A stretch of 15,658 bases of DNA from JAQVUB01 sp033809415 (GCA_033809415.1 JAPXLT010000093.1:1-15658), one strand, 5' to 3'; shown: positions 6,641 through 14,250, counted from the first letter of the stretch. Numbers and translations are program-made. The notes: generated by a model from the letters alone, not told the origin.

Positions 6641-6696
6641 TGACAAATGACAAATGACAAATGACAAATGACAAATGACAAGTGACAAATGACAAA
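6641..6696. repeat. Heptamer tandem array TGACAAA, 8 units
   Basis: Eight 7-bp units run head to tail; unit six is TGACAAG. The array passes directly into the next heptamer array without a spacer. It resembles the short tandemly repeated sequences known from cyanobacteria in unit length only. Confidence 0.95.
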
Positions 6697-6781
6697 TGCC
6701 CCCCTGCCCCCTGCACCCTGCACCCTGCACCCTGCCCCCTGCCCCCTGCACCCTGCACCCTGCCCCCTGCACCCTGCCCCC
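6697..6781. repeat. Heptamer tandem array CCTGCAC/CCTGCCC, about 12 units
   Basis: Mixed CCTGCAC and CCTGCCC units continue in the 7-bp register of the preceding TGACAAA array. The array ends three bases before the TAA (6785-6787) of the M55 peptidase gene. Read on the minus strand it is GGGTGCA/GGGGGCA and fits a quadruplex pattern. Confidence 0.95.
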
Positions 6782-6784
6782 TTC

Positions 6785-7636
6785 TTAACGGCGATTGAGG
6801 TCTGGGGTGACGCCGAATTTCCGATTGTGAACTCCTGGTGCCCAGCCGGAGTGCTGCGCCCAGACATCGACAAAGTCCGTGCCGCAGATGCGGATAGTCA
6901 TATGGTCAAGGCGTTCGGCGCCGCGTTTTTCCCAGATGTCCGCCAAATTCGGGCACATCAGCTGCACGGTCAGCTCAAATGCGTCGGGCAGAGGCTTGGG
7001 CTTGTAGTCCGCCAGGTTGCGCAGAGCCTTTTCGGCGGTGGTGCGCAGGTCAGCGCGCACGGCAACGGGATTGCGGTTGATGACGGTGTAGCGTGATATG
7101 CTGTGCTTGGTGGACACCGTAGCCACGCCATCCGGGAGGCAGGCATGGGCTTCGCGGCAGGCCGCATCGTCGCCAGACACCAAAATAGTCGGCACCCGGA
7201 AATAGGCGGCTCCCCAGATGCCAATGCCAATTTCGCCGATACGTTCGCCATTCAGCCACATGTTAGCCACACCGTGACTATTGAATGTATGGTTCATGTA
7301 GCCATCCGGAACACCCTGCATAGCATGTGCGCCAAGCTGGATGGCCGCGTCGTAACTGGCGTCAATAAACATGACTGGATAGAGTTCGCCGCCAATCGTC
7401 CCGAGTTCAGCGGCTGGATGGAGTTTGGTGATGTCAATGGAATTGCTGCCGCCGTGACCATCCCAGACCACGATGTGATCAGCGCCGCCAGCCAGCAATC
7501 CTTCGACGCAGGCATTGACTTCCTCAGTCAAGACCTGGCAGGCAATCGGGGAATTGACGATCTTGTTGCCGATGCCGTCGCTGCGTCCATTCGTTCCACT
7601 CGGTCCTTCGAGGTCTGTCATGATGTAGATTTTCAT
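6785..7636 (-). CDS. M55 family D-aminopeptidase (DppA-like)
   Basis: Two adjacent ATGs (7639 and 7636) are possible. The second has AAGGA 6 nt upstream and puts the ligands exactly at D8 and E10 (MKIYIMTDLEG), as in Bacillus DppA, so I choose it; the protein is 283 residues. Further expected residues are H61 (WDGHGG), H104 (LGAHAM), H116 (NHT) and E135 (GEIGI). DppA-type enzymes are binuclear zinc peptidases that release N-terminal D-amino acids, for example from D-Ala-containing peptides, and form cytoplasmic decamers. No dpp transporter is adjacent. The gene is flanked by composite direct repeats, and its stop is next to a heptamer array. Confidence 0.92.
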   Translation of the reverse strand: MKIYIMTDLEGPSGTNGRSDGIGNKIVNSPIACQVLTEEVNACVEGLLAGGADHIVVWDGHGGSNSIDITKLHPAAELGTIGGELYPVMFIDASYDAAIQLGAHAMQGVPDGYMNHTFNSHGVANMWLNGERIGEIGIGIWGAAYFRVPTILVSGDDAACREAHACLPDGVATVSTKHSISRYTVINRNPVAVRADLRTTAEKALRNLADYKPKPLPDAFELTVQLMCPNLADIWEKRGAERLDHMTIRICGTDFVDVWAQHSGWAPGVHNRKFGVTPDLNRR

Positions 7637-7769
7637 CATCTGTCCTTTTTCACATTTTAGGATGGGATATCGTCTCTCGCCGTCTACGGTTGACTTACTG
7701 TAACACCAAAACGAAGAATGAAAACAACCGTCGCAGCTTTTTTAATTAGACCGCGTCCAAAAGTAATGC

Positions 7770-8001
7770 CTCTGTAGTACAGGTTTTAGGGGAATGGGGT
7801 GCGGGGTGCGGGGTGCGGGGTACAGGTCAGATGTGGTGGACAGGGTGGACGGTGTGGACAGGGTGGACAGGGTGGACAGGGTGGACAGGGTGGACAGAAC
7901 ACAGACGCCCCGTACCACGTACCACGTACCCTGCCTCTGTTATTCAGCAGGAAAAGACGAAAGACACCATCACAACCGGGACGGTTGCGCTACTTTTTAA
8001 A
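7770..8001. repeat. Composite repeat module, copy 2
   Basis: The order matches 6493-6632 in the same orientation: TCTGTAGT, GGGGTGC heptamers (7796-7820, quadruplex pattern on the plus strand), CAGATGTGGTGGAC, about seven 9-bp GGTGGACAG units (7834-7896), CGTACCA repeats (7909-7929), and the identical 32-bp block (7970-8001). The interval 7640-7769 before it is the M55 5' region; it shows no gene and no convincing promoter. Confidence 0.85.
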
Positions 8002-8009
8002 ATGCAGCA

Positions 8010-8092
8010 CCATCCGTCGGAGCAGCAACCCTATAAAAAATTTTCGTGCTACTATCACCCAGAATCTTCTTTTTTGTGAAAGATTTTTTATG
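8010..8092. repeat. Interspersed element, partial copy C
   Basis: CCATCCGTCGGAGCAGCAACC followed by CTATAAAAAATTTTCGTG matches parts of 3511-3632 and 8574-8692. The end, TTTTTTGTGAAAGATTTTT, matches 3342-3360. No reading frame of interest is present. Confidence 0.6.
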
Positions 8093-8095
8093 AAC

Positions 8096-8184
8096 GATGG
8101 ACAGGGACAGGAATGGACGCGATGGACCGAATGGACAAGAATGGACTGCTGAATGGACAATGGACTGAATGGACAATGGACAGA
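8096..8184. repeat. Degenerate GGAC-rich repeats (AATGGAC units)
   Basis: Irregularly spaced copies of AATGGAC or GATGGAC (about ten) with 5-9 bp between them, for example GAATGGACAATGGACTGAATGG. It looks like a decayed tandem array related to the GGTGGACAG units at 7834-7896. A plus-strand frame through it is repeat-derived, not a gene. Confidence 0.75.
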
Positions 8185-8190
8185 GATTAT

Positions 8191-8276
8191 GTCACGCCCT
8201 TACAGGGCTTTGCCGATGGTGGGATCCCTGACCCAGGGCGTTGCCCTGGGCTGGTATATCACGCCCTTTTCAGGGC
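8191..8276. repeat. Three-hairpin palindromic element, copy 2
   Basis: Stem-loops are GCCCT-TAC-AGGGC (8196-8208), CCCAGGGC-GTT-GCCCTGGG (8232-8250) and GCCCT-TTTC-AGGGC (8263-8276). The spacer GGTGGGATCCCTGA corresponds to GGGGGATTCCTCA of copy 1. Elements of this general look are known to be repeated in Planctomycetes, Verrucomicrobia and relatives; the function is unknown. Confidence 0.8.
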
Positions 8277-8309
8277 TAATCCCAATATCATCGGTTCGGC
8301 TGATCTGGC

Positions 8310-8408
8310 GTCCGTGTAAAGTCCGTGTCCCGTCCGTGTAAAGTCCGTGTCCCGTCCGTGTCCTGTCCGTGTCCCGTCCGTGTAAAGTCCGTGTAAAGTC
8401 CGTGTGGG
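8310..8408. repeat. 11-bp tandem array GTCCGTGT(AAA/CCC), 9 units
   Basis: Nine uninterrupted 11-bp units share GTCCGTGT and end in AAA, CCC, CCT or GGG. The GTCCGTGTCCC version is the reverse complement of the array at 12419-12468. The last unit runs directly into the GTGGGC hairpin module. Confidence 0.95.
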
Positions 8409-8470
8409 TTGTGGGCGGCAGCCCACGCCAAGCCTTTTCGTGTGGTTCGTGGTTAAAAAATCCTTTTTGG
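8403..8470. repeat. GTGGGC hairpin module, copy 2
   Basis: GTGGGC-GGCA-GCCCAC (8411-8426) in the context GGGTTGTGGGC...CACGCCAAG, followed by CTTTTCGTGTGGTTCGTGG and TTAAAAAATCC. The stem is identical to that at 3639-3654; only the four loop bases differ in part (GTTA versus GGCA). Confidence 0.7.
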
Positions 8471-8514
8471 ATTGGGTCTAATTACCAAGCTACCTTTTCG
8501 TTTTTCGTTTTGAA

Positions 8515-8692
8515 AAAAATGGAAATCACCTTATTCTAAATTCCAAAGTATATTATCGAGGAATGCGCATCCGTCCGATCCGTCGGAGAAACCAACAGGT
8601 CAGATTGCAAACCTGCGTGCCGTTCCATCCGTCACAACACCAACCCTAAAGTTTCGTGCCTTTTCGTGCCTTTCGTGGTTAAAGAATCTTTT
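8515..8692. repeat. Interspersed element, longest copy (about 180 bp)
   Basis: This copy joins the block seen alone at 4702-4760 (AAAGTATATTATCGAGG) to the block seen alone at 3511-3632 (CCGATC...CAACCCTAAA...TTTCGTGGTTAAAGAATC). It ends about 15 bp before the ATPase start. It may carry that gene's promoter, but I cannot assign one. Confidence 0.65.
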
Positions 8693-8707
8693 GATCGCGA
8701 GTCTCTC

Positions 8708-9490
8708 ATGCCTGCAACTGAACACAGCTACATTCTTGAATTGCGTCAGGTTAGCCTGAGCTTGCAAGGGAAGCGGATTCTGCAGGATATCAGCTTCGGA
8801 TTGCAGGCCGGTTGCAGCTACACGCTTTTAGGTCCCAATGGTGCCGGCAAATCCACTCTGCTGAAATGCCTCAACCGAATCCACCGGGACTGGGAAGGCG
8901 AAATCCTGATCGACGGGCAATCCATCCGCAAATGCAGCCAGCGTGAAATTGCGCGGCAAATCGGCTTCGTTCCGCAACAGAACAACCTCACCAGCAATTA
9001 CTGCGTGCATGAATTCCTGCTGCTGAACCGTTTCGCTCAACATGGCGCCTGGGCTGGACTCGATCAGGCCGACCGTGAGGCAGTCGAGTTCGCCGTCGAA
9101 AAGGCCGGCATTTCGGAGTTTCTTGGGCGGCGCATGAATTCCCTCAGCGGTGGTGAAGCTCAAAAGGTCTTCATTGCGGCTGCTTTAGTTCAGCAGACAC
9201 CCATTCTGCTCTTGGATGAACCGACGACTTTTCTTGATCCGCGTTATCAGAATGAAGTCAATCAGCTGCTGAATGAGCTGTCCCGCAACGAGCATATCAC
9301 GATGCTGCAAGTTTCCCATGACATCAACAGTGCCGCACGCTTCTCGGATCGGCTTCTGCTGATGAAAAATGGACGCCTGATCAAAGAAGGCACCCCAGAC
9401 GAATTACTGAACCCTGAAACGATGAACACCCTCTTCGAGACAGAGTTCCTTTTCCTGAATCATCCCAGCGGACGCCGCATCATGGTCTGA
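8708..9490 (+). CDS. ABC transporter ATP-binding protein, iron-siderophore/cobalamin type
   Basis: The 260-residue ATPase has Walker A GPNGAGKST (42-50), Q-loop Q90, signature LSGGE (146-150), Walker B ILLLDE (166-171) and switch H204 (VSHD), all intact. The length and sequence style (ILIDGQSI, GFVPQQ, TTFLDPRYQ) fit the FecE/FhuC/BtuD family that powers uptake of Fe(III)-siderophores, haem or cobalamin with two FecCD permeases and a binding protein. None of these partners is in the window: upstream is repeat DNA and downstream is an isomerase. The frame is open further up to 8666, but that part is repeat sequence, so I start at ATG 8708; no good SD is visible there. Confidence 0.9.
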   Translation: MPATEHSYILELRQVSLSLQGKRILQDISFGLQAGCSYTLLGPNGAGKSTLLKCLNRIHRDWEGEILIDGQSIRKCSQREIARQIGFVPQQNNLTSNYCVHEFLLLNRFAQHGAWAGLDQADREAVEFAVEKAGISEFLGRRMNSLSGGEAQKVFIAAALVQQTPILLLDEPTTFLDPRYQNEVNQLLNELSRNEHITMLQVSHDINSAARFSDRLLLMKNGRLIKEGTPDELLNPETMNTLFETEFLFLNHPSGRRIMV

Positions 9491-9541
9491 TTTTTTTGAC
9501 CCGTTCATTTATAATAAACCCCTAAAAATGAAAGTGCAAAA

Positions 9542-10345
9542 ATGATAAAATCACATTCCCTTGGCACCCTGTTGCGAATGAATAACATCACTGAAGAATA
9601 CCTGGATTTCCTGCGGGGGATCGGCATGAACTCGAGTCAGGTCTGCCGGGTAACCGATGAATATCTCTGCGGCGAGGAAGGATTTCAGCGCAGCGAGGAA
9701 ATCATCCGCATGCTGAAGAAGTACGGTTTAACTCCGAACAGCCTTTTCACCACCTACAACAAGGGCATCATTGCCCCTAAAAACCGGGCGGAAAACCTGG
9801 TCAGCATCTGCCGTCAGATGAACTGGGCTAAACGCTACGACATTCAATATATTCTTTGCCATGTTGGCGATCTTCCCGAAAACGACGAGGAATGCTACAG
9901 CGGCTTCATCGCCTCCCTCCGGCAACTGGCTGCCTTTGCTGCAGAGAATCAGCAGTACTTCCTCTTTGAAACCGGCTCGATCTCCCTGGAATGGCTGCTG
10001 AAAATCTTTACCGAAGTCAACAGTCCCCACCTGGGTTACAATTTCGATCCAGCCAACGTAATGTATTACAACCTGCCCGACAGTCCTGATGAAATGCTGG
10101 ACAAACTCGGCTCCTGGATCAAGGCAATTCATTGCAAAGATGGCGTCCGACCGGCTCCCGGTGAACAATTCGGCAAAGAAACCATCCTTGGCGAAGGAGA
10201 CACCGGCTTTGCAGGACTGATCATCAAACTGCTCGAGAGCGACTTTGACGGACCATTTATTATTGAACGGGAAATTCCGATCGGCCCGGAACAACGCCGC
10301 GATATCAGCAATGCAGTGCAACTGCTCAAAAGCCTCGGCGTCTGA
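9542..10345 (+). CDS. Sugar phosphate isomerase/epimerase (xylose isomerase-like TIM barrel)
   Basis: The 267-residue protein fits the AP-endonuclease-2/xylose-isomerase-like fold: ILCHVGD (H107), LFETGS (E143), GYNFDPAN (D169), IKAIHCKDG (H198), LGEGDTGF and FIIERE (E242). E143, D169, H198 and E242 are the expected metal ligands. Such enzymes isomerise or epimerise keto-sugars, myo-inositol intermediates or related compounds; the substrate is not identifiable. It begins 51 bp after the ATPase gene on the same strand and may be co-transcribed, though the two functions do not obviously match. TTTTTTT at 9490-9497 has no stem and is not a convincing terminator. The SD before ATG is weak. Confidence 0.85.
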   Translation: MIKSHSLGTLLRMNNITEEYLDFLRGIGMNSSQVCRVTDEYLCGEEGFQRSEEIIRMLKKYGLTPNSLFTTYNKGIIAPKNRAENLVSICRQMNWAKRYDIQYILCHVGDLPENDEECYSGFIASLRQLAAFAAENQQYFLFETGSISLEWLLKIFTEVNSPHLGYNFDPANVMYYNLPDSPDEMLDKLGSWIKAIHCKDGVRPAPGEQFGKETILGEGDTGFAGLIIKLLESDFDGPFIIEREIPIGPEQRRDISNAVQLLKSLGV

Positions 10346-10375
10346 AATAACACCCGTTCCCCCCGCCCCGTGCAC

Positions 10376-10410
10376 CCTGCACCCTGCACCCTGCACCCTG
10401 CACCCTGCAC
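10376..10410. repeat. Heptamer tandem array CCTGCAC, 5 perfect units
   Basis: The array lies between the convergent isomerase (stop 10345) and exporter (stop 10418-10420) genes. On the minus strand it starts 7 nt after TAA. GGGTGCA units fit the G3-N4 quadruplex pattern. Confidence 0.95.
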
Positions 10411-10417
10411 CCTTTCG

Positions 10418-12418
10418 TTATTCCGTCTGCTGGCTGAATAATTTCGAATAGAATCCGTGCTTTTGCAGCAATTCGCGGTGGGTGCCATATTCCTTGACCA
10501 AGCCATCCTCGAGCACTAGAATTTTGTGGCAGCGCATGGCCATCGAGACACGTTGCGAGACCATGATGGCAGTTTTGCCAACCAGAATCTGCGCCAGGGT
10601 CTCCTGGATTTTCCGTTCAGTATTGGCATCCAGGGCGGAGGTGCAGTCATCCAGGATCAGCAATTCCGGATCGGTCAGCAGCGCCCTTGCCAGAGAAAGG
10701 CGCTGGCGTTGCCCACCGGAAAGACTGGCGCCTTTCTGCCCGATAAGCGTTTCATACTGCGTTTTCATCTCGAGGATGAAATCATGCATCTGGGCTGCCT
10801 TGGCGGCATTCATAATTTGCTCGTTACTGGCATCCGGAAAGCCGTAACTGATATTTTCCTTCATGCTCCCGCTGAAAATCTGCGCCTCCTGCGGGACGAC
10901 GCCAACGGCTTTGCGCAAGGAAAGCAGATTGATTTTCTGCAAATCAATGCCATCGATCAGTATTTCGCCTTTTTGCGGCACATACAGCCTGGACAACATG
11001 TGCAGCAATGTCGTTTTGCCGCAACCGCTGGCGCCCATGATGCAAAGCCAAGTGCCCGCCGGAACGCTGAAAGAAACATCGCGGAGGACAGGTTCCGGCG
11101 GTATGGGTGGCTCTGCGCTGCTTTCATCAACCTCACGGCTTAACTTCGCGGCAGGATAAGTAAAAGCAAGATTGCGGACTTCGATCCCATGCCGGATCGG
11201 ACGCGGAAATTCTACGGCGTTGGGATCATCCGTGATCTCAACCTCACGGTCAAGCACGCCAGCCACCCGCAACAGAGAAATCCGCAGGCGCTGCAAGACA
11301 AAACTCAGCTGCGAAAATTCGAGCACAGGCTGGAACAAGGTTACGGTTGCCGACTGCACAAAGATCAAGCGCCCCAGGGTCATGTCTCCATCAAGAACCA
11401 TTTTCCCGCCATAGAGGAAAATGGTGCAGTTGCACAGATGCGCCAGAATCCCTGCCTTGCAACTAAGGGTAGAACTGATCCATTGGACTTTCAGCGCATC
11501 CCGAAAGAAACAGGCCACCAGGCGGTGGAACGCCAGCTCCTCGCCGGGTTCACGGGCATATGCTTGAATGGCCTTCATGGCATCGATCTTCTGCGAAACC
11601 AACCCATACAAGCAGGCATTGGTATGGCGCAATTCCTGATTCAAGGCTCGGATTCGTGGCCGCTTGGTGTGATACATCCAGGCGTATAGGGGCATGACCA
11701 GTGCAGCGACAATAGCCATGCGCCATTCGACAAAGAGCAGAATCGCTGTCCCGGTCAAGATCATGGAACAGCAGTGTGTGCCGCTGATCATCAACGCCAT
11801 CATCTCGAGCTGAACAGACTCGACATCCGACAAAATGCGCGACAGCAGGCGCCCTGGACTCATCGCCTGATGATAACTCATCGACAACTCCATCACTTTG
11901 CGGTGCATGTCCTCGCGCAGGCGCCCCATGATCCCCTGGGCAACCACGATGTGCCTACGAGCCGCCAGACGCCCGATGGTATTGAAACAGCATTGTGTCA
12001 ACATATAGCAAATCGCCAAAAGCAGCAGCTTTCTGCCAGCCTCAGGAGGACGCACCGATGTCGTCACCCCCATGTCGATCTTCTTGCCCATGCCGACAAC
12101 TGGACGGGAAGGCGGCCCTTCCAAATCCCGATCCGGTGCAGTAATGCTGCGGCGCGCACCCTGTTCGTCTACGGCTTCACTGCTGCTGATCACCAGGATA
12201 TTGTCAACAACCAGGCGCGACAAATAGGAAATAACATAGACATAATTCGAATTGATCGCAACTAGAATCATGCAGATGATCAGCGACCAGCGGTATGGCC
12301 AGGCATACTGCCGGATAAAACGCAGATACAACGGCCAGTCCGTCCCCTTTTCTTTCGGACGAATCAAAGGCGGACGGTACTGGTAGTTGCGATGATGATC
12401 TGGACCGTTAAAAATCAT
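10418..12418 (-). CDS. ABC exporter half-transporter, degenerate-site subunit (TM287/BmrC-like)
   Basis: I start at ATG 12418 (666 residues); the frame is open to 12451, but those codons are array sequence. An N-terminal six-helix membrane domain precedes the ATPase domain: Walker A GASGCGKT (462-469), signature LSGGQ (566-570), Walker B LLILDD (586-591) and SQRVS. The catalytic Glu is Asp (D591) and the switch His is Gln (Q622), the combination found in TM287 of Thermotoga (DDCTS and TQ). With the partner at 12484 it should form a heterodimer with one inactive ATP site. About 55 hydrophilic residues lie between the first two helices (EGPPSRPVVG...), larger than usual, and another short insert precedes Walker A. 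It is the last gene of the operon. The substrate is unknown (drug, lipid or peptide). Confidence 0.9.
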   Translation of the reverse strand: MIFNGPDHHRNYQYRPPLIRPKEKGTDWPLYLRFIRQYAWPYRWSLIICMILVAINSNYVYVISYLSRLVVDNILVISSSEAVDEQGARRSITAPDRDLEGPPSRPVVGMGKKIDMGVTTSVRPPEAGRKLLLLAICYMLTQCCFNTIGRLAARRHIVVAQGIMGRLREDMHRKVMELSMSYHQAMSPGRLLSRILSDVESVQLEMMALMISGTHCCSMILTGTAILLFVEWRMAIVAALVMPLYAWMYHTKRPRIRALNQELRHTNACLYGLVSQKIDAMKAIQAYAREPGEELAFHRLVACFFRDALKVQWISSTLSCKAGILAHLCNCTIFLYGGKMVLDGDMTLGRLIFVQSATVTLFQPVLEFSQLSFVLQRLRISLLRVAGVLDREVEITDDPNAVEFPRPIRHGIEVRNLAFTYPAAKLSREVDESSAEPPIPPEPVLRDVSFSVPAGTWLCIMGASGCGKTTLLHMLSRLYVPQKGEILIDGIDLQKINLLSLRKAVGVVPQEAQIFSGSMKENISYGFPDASNEQIMNAAKAAQMHDFILEMKTQYETLIGQKGASLSGGQRQRLSLARALLTDPELLILDDCTSALDANTERKIQETLAQILVGKTAIMVSQRVSMAMRCHKILVLEDGLVKEYGTHRELLQKHGFYSKLFSQQTE

Positions 12419-12468
12419 GGACGGGACACGGACGGGACACGGACGGGACACGGACGGGACACGGACGG
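12419..12468. repeat. 11-bp tandem array GGACGGGACAC, 4.5 units, at the exporter start codon
   Basis: Four perfect units and a partial one fill most of the 65-bp gap between the two exporter genes and touch the ATG of the downstream gene. There is no SD between the array and the ATG. Read on the minus strand the unit is GTGTCCCGTCC, the same as the array at 8310-8408 on the plus strand. Confidence 0.95.
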
Positions 12469-12483
12469 TTAGTCCGCACCAAG

Positions 12484-14250
12484 TTATTCTTCGATGACCC
12501 CTTTTCCCATGTGTTTGGTGTACAATTCCTGATATCGGCCATTTGGTATGGCCATCAGTTCGGCATGGGTGCCACGTTCCTGGATGACACCCTTATCGAG
12601 CAGGATGATCTGACTGGCGTTTTTAATCGTGCTAAGACGGTGTGCGACGACAAAGCTCGTCCGCCCCTGCAGCACCTTCTCCATGGCCTTCTGGATGGCC
12701 TGTTCCGAATCGCTGTCCAGGGAGCTGGTTGCTTCATCCATGATCAGAATCGCCGGATTGGCGCAGATCGCCCGGGCAATATTGATGCGCTGCTTCTGGC
12801 CAACCGACAATTCCACCCCGAAATCCCCGACCGGAGTCTCATAGCCCTCGGGCAAAGTCAAGATGAAATCATGGATTTCCGCAGTTTTCGCCGCTTCTTC
12901 AACCTCGAGGTCAGTCGCATTCGGACGGCTGTAACGAATGTTTTCGCGGATCGTAGTCGAGAAAAGATGCGATTCCTGCAAGACAATACCGAACTGCCGC
13001 CGCAGCTGCCGCAGTTTTATGCGGTTGATTTCCACCCCGTCCAGCAATAGTCTGCCGCCGGTGATGTCATAGTATCGGATAATCAGGTTCAGAATCGTGC
13101 TTTTGCCGCAGCCAGTCGGTCCGATCAAGGCAATCGTATCGCCGGGTTTTACATGCAGTGTAAATCCCTTGATGATTTCCTTGCCCGGCTCATAGTGAAA
13201 ACGCACATCCTCGAAATCCACACGACCAGTGAGATGCGGAAGCGACACCGCATCAGGGGCATCCTGAATTTCCGGAGGTTCATCAAAGATTTCGAAAAGC
13301 CGCTCCGTGGCGATGGAAACCTGCTGCAATTGACTGGCCAGCTGGGAAAAACGCACTGCCGGCCAAAGCAGCTGGTTGCCGTAGGCGCAAAACGCAACGA
13401 CTTCGCCATAGCTTAGGTCGCCCTGCAATACCAGCGCACAGCCGATGAAATAAAGCAAACTGTTGCCGAGCGCCTGAATCAAACCGACATTCATCCAGAA
13501 GTTGTTGCCGGCGATTCCCTGCATCCTGCCATACTGCAAGGTCTCGTCCGACTGCTCCGAGAAAACTGCATTTTCCCGGCCTTCTGCGCCAAAGGTCTTC
13601 ACCGCCATATTGGCCACCAGACGATTCTGCACGCCCCCCGAAAGCCGGTCGTAGGACTTGCGCACCGAACGGCTGGAACGGATGATCTTTTGAATGTTCA
13701 AGCGATAATTGACGACAAAGAGCGTCAGGATCAGCAGCAGCAGCCCGGCCATGCGCCAGCTGATCAGGAAGGTCGCCATGATCGCGCAGGAAGCGACAAT
13801 CAGATCGGAAAGCACGGTCATGCTCTGCCCAGTCAGCATCTGCTGCACCGTGCCGCTGTCGCCCATCAGACGATTCACCAGTTTGCCAACACTGTGCTTG
13901 CCGAAGAAACGCAGGGAAAGGCGCAGCATGTGGCGATAGAGCTTGAAGCGCACATCAAAGACAAAGCGCTGCCCCAGCCAGGCACAGTACATCTGCTGCC
14001 AGAGGGAAAGCAGGTGACTGCATGAAACGATGGACACCATTAAAAAACCGTATAGGAAAAAGACGCTGGTATCCCTGCGGGTGAATACGCGGTCGATCAG
14101 CGTCTTCGTCACCAGCGGCGGGAAAACCGCCAGGACAGCTAGGATAATCGTCAGCAGAACCAGGGCCAGCAGCTGCTTCTTGTAGGGGCGCATGAAGACA
14201 AGAACCTTGCTCATGTTGCCTAACATTGAATTTTCGCGAATGATGCTCAT
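12484..14250 (-). CDS. ABC exporter half-transporter, catalytic-site subunit (TM288/BmrD-like)
   Basis: The 588-residue protein has an N-terminal membrane domain (first helix LLALVLLTIILAVLAVF) and an ATPase domain with Walker A GPTGCGKS (377-384), Walker B ILIMDE with catalytic E506, and H537 (AHRLS). Its signature is LSVGQ (481-485) rather than LSGGQ, as in TM288 (LSQGQ): this signature faces the partner's degenerate site. That complementarity supports a heterodimer with the gene at 10418. No C39 peptidase domain is present. ATGs at 14289 and 14250 are possible; the latter has AAGGGA about 10 nt upstream. The frame starts 9 or 48 nt after the HlyD stop, so they are one operon. Confidence 0.92.
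   Translation of the reverse strand: MSIIRENSMLGNMSKVLVFMRPYKKQLLALVLLTIILAVLAVFPPLVTKTLIDRVFTRRDTSVFFLYGFLMVSIVSCSHLLSLWQQMYCAWLGQRFVFDVRFKLYRHMLRLSLRFFGKHSVGKLVNRLMGDSGTVQQMLTGQSMTVLSDLIVASCAIMATFLISWRMAGLLLLILTLFVVNYRLNIQKIIRSSRSVRKSYDRLSGGVQNRLVANMAVKTFGAEGRENAVFSEQSDETLQYGRMQGIAGNNFWMNVGLIQALGNSLLYFIGCALVLQGDLSYGEVVAFCAYGNQLLWPAVRFSQLASQLQQVSIATERLFEIFDEPPEIQDAPDAVSLPHLTGRVDFEDVRFHYEPGKEIIKGFTLHVKPGDTIALIGPTGCGKSTILNLIIRYYDITGGRLLLDGVEINRIKLRQLRRQFGIVLQESHLFSTTIRENIRYSRPNATDLEVEEAAKTAEIHDFILTLPEGYETPVGDFGVELSVGQKQRINIARAICANPAILIMDEATSSLDSDSEQAIQKAMEKVLQGRTSFVVAHRLSTIKNASQIILLDKGVIQERGTHAELMAIPNGRYQELYTKHMGKGVIEE

Noticed and set aside
7794..8341. Several short plus-strand frames with DRVDRVDR or WTGWTG peptides.
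   Set aside because: They are translations of 9-bp arrays, whose period is a multiple of three and so avoids stops.
9488..9500. A terminator at the T7 run after the ATPase gene.
   Set aside because: No stem precedes the T run, and the next gene starts 51 bp on in the same direction.
10418..14250. A lantibiotic/NHLM-type peptide exporter.
   Set aside because: Neither ABC half has a C39 peptidase domain and there is no leader-peptide or modification gene in the window.
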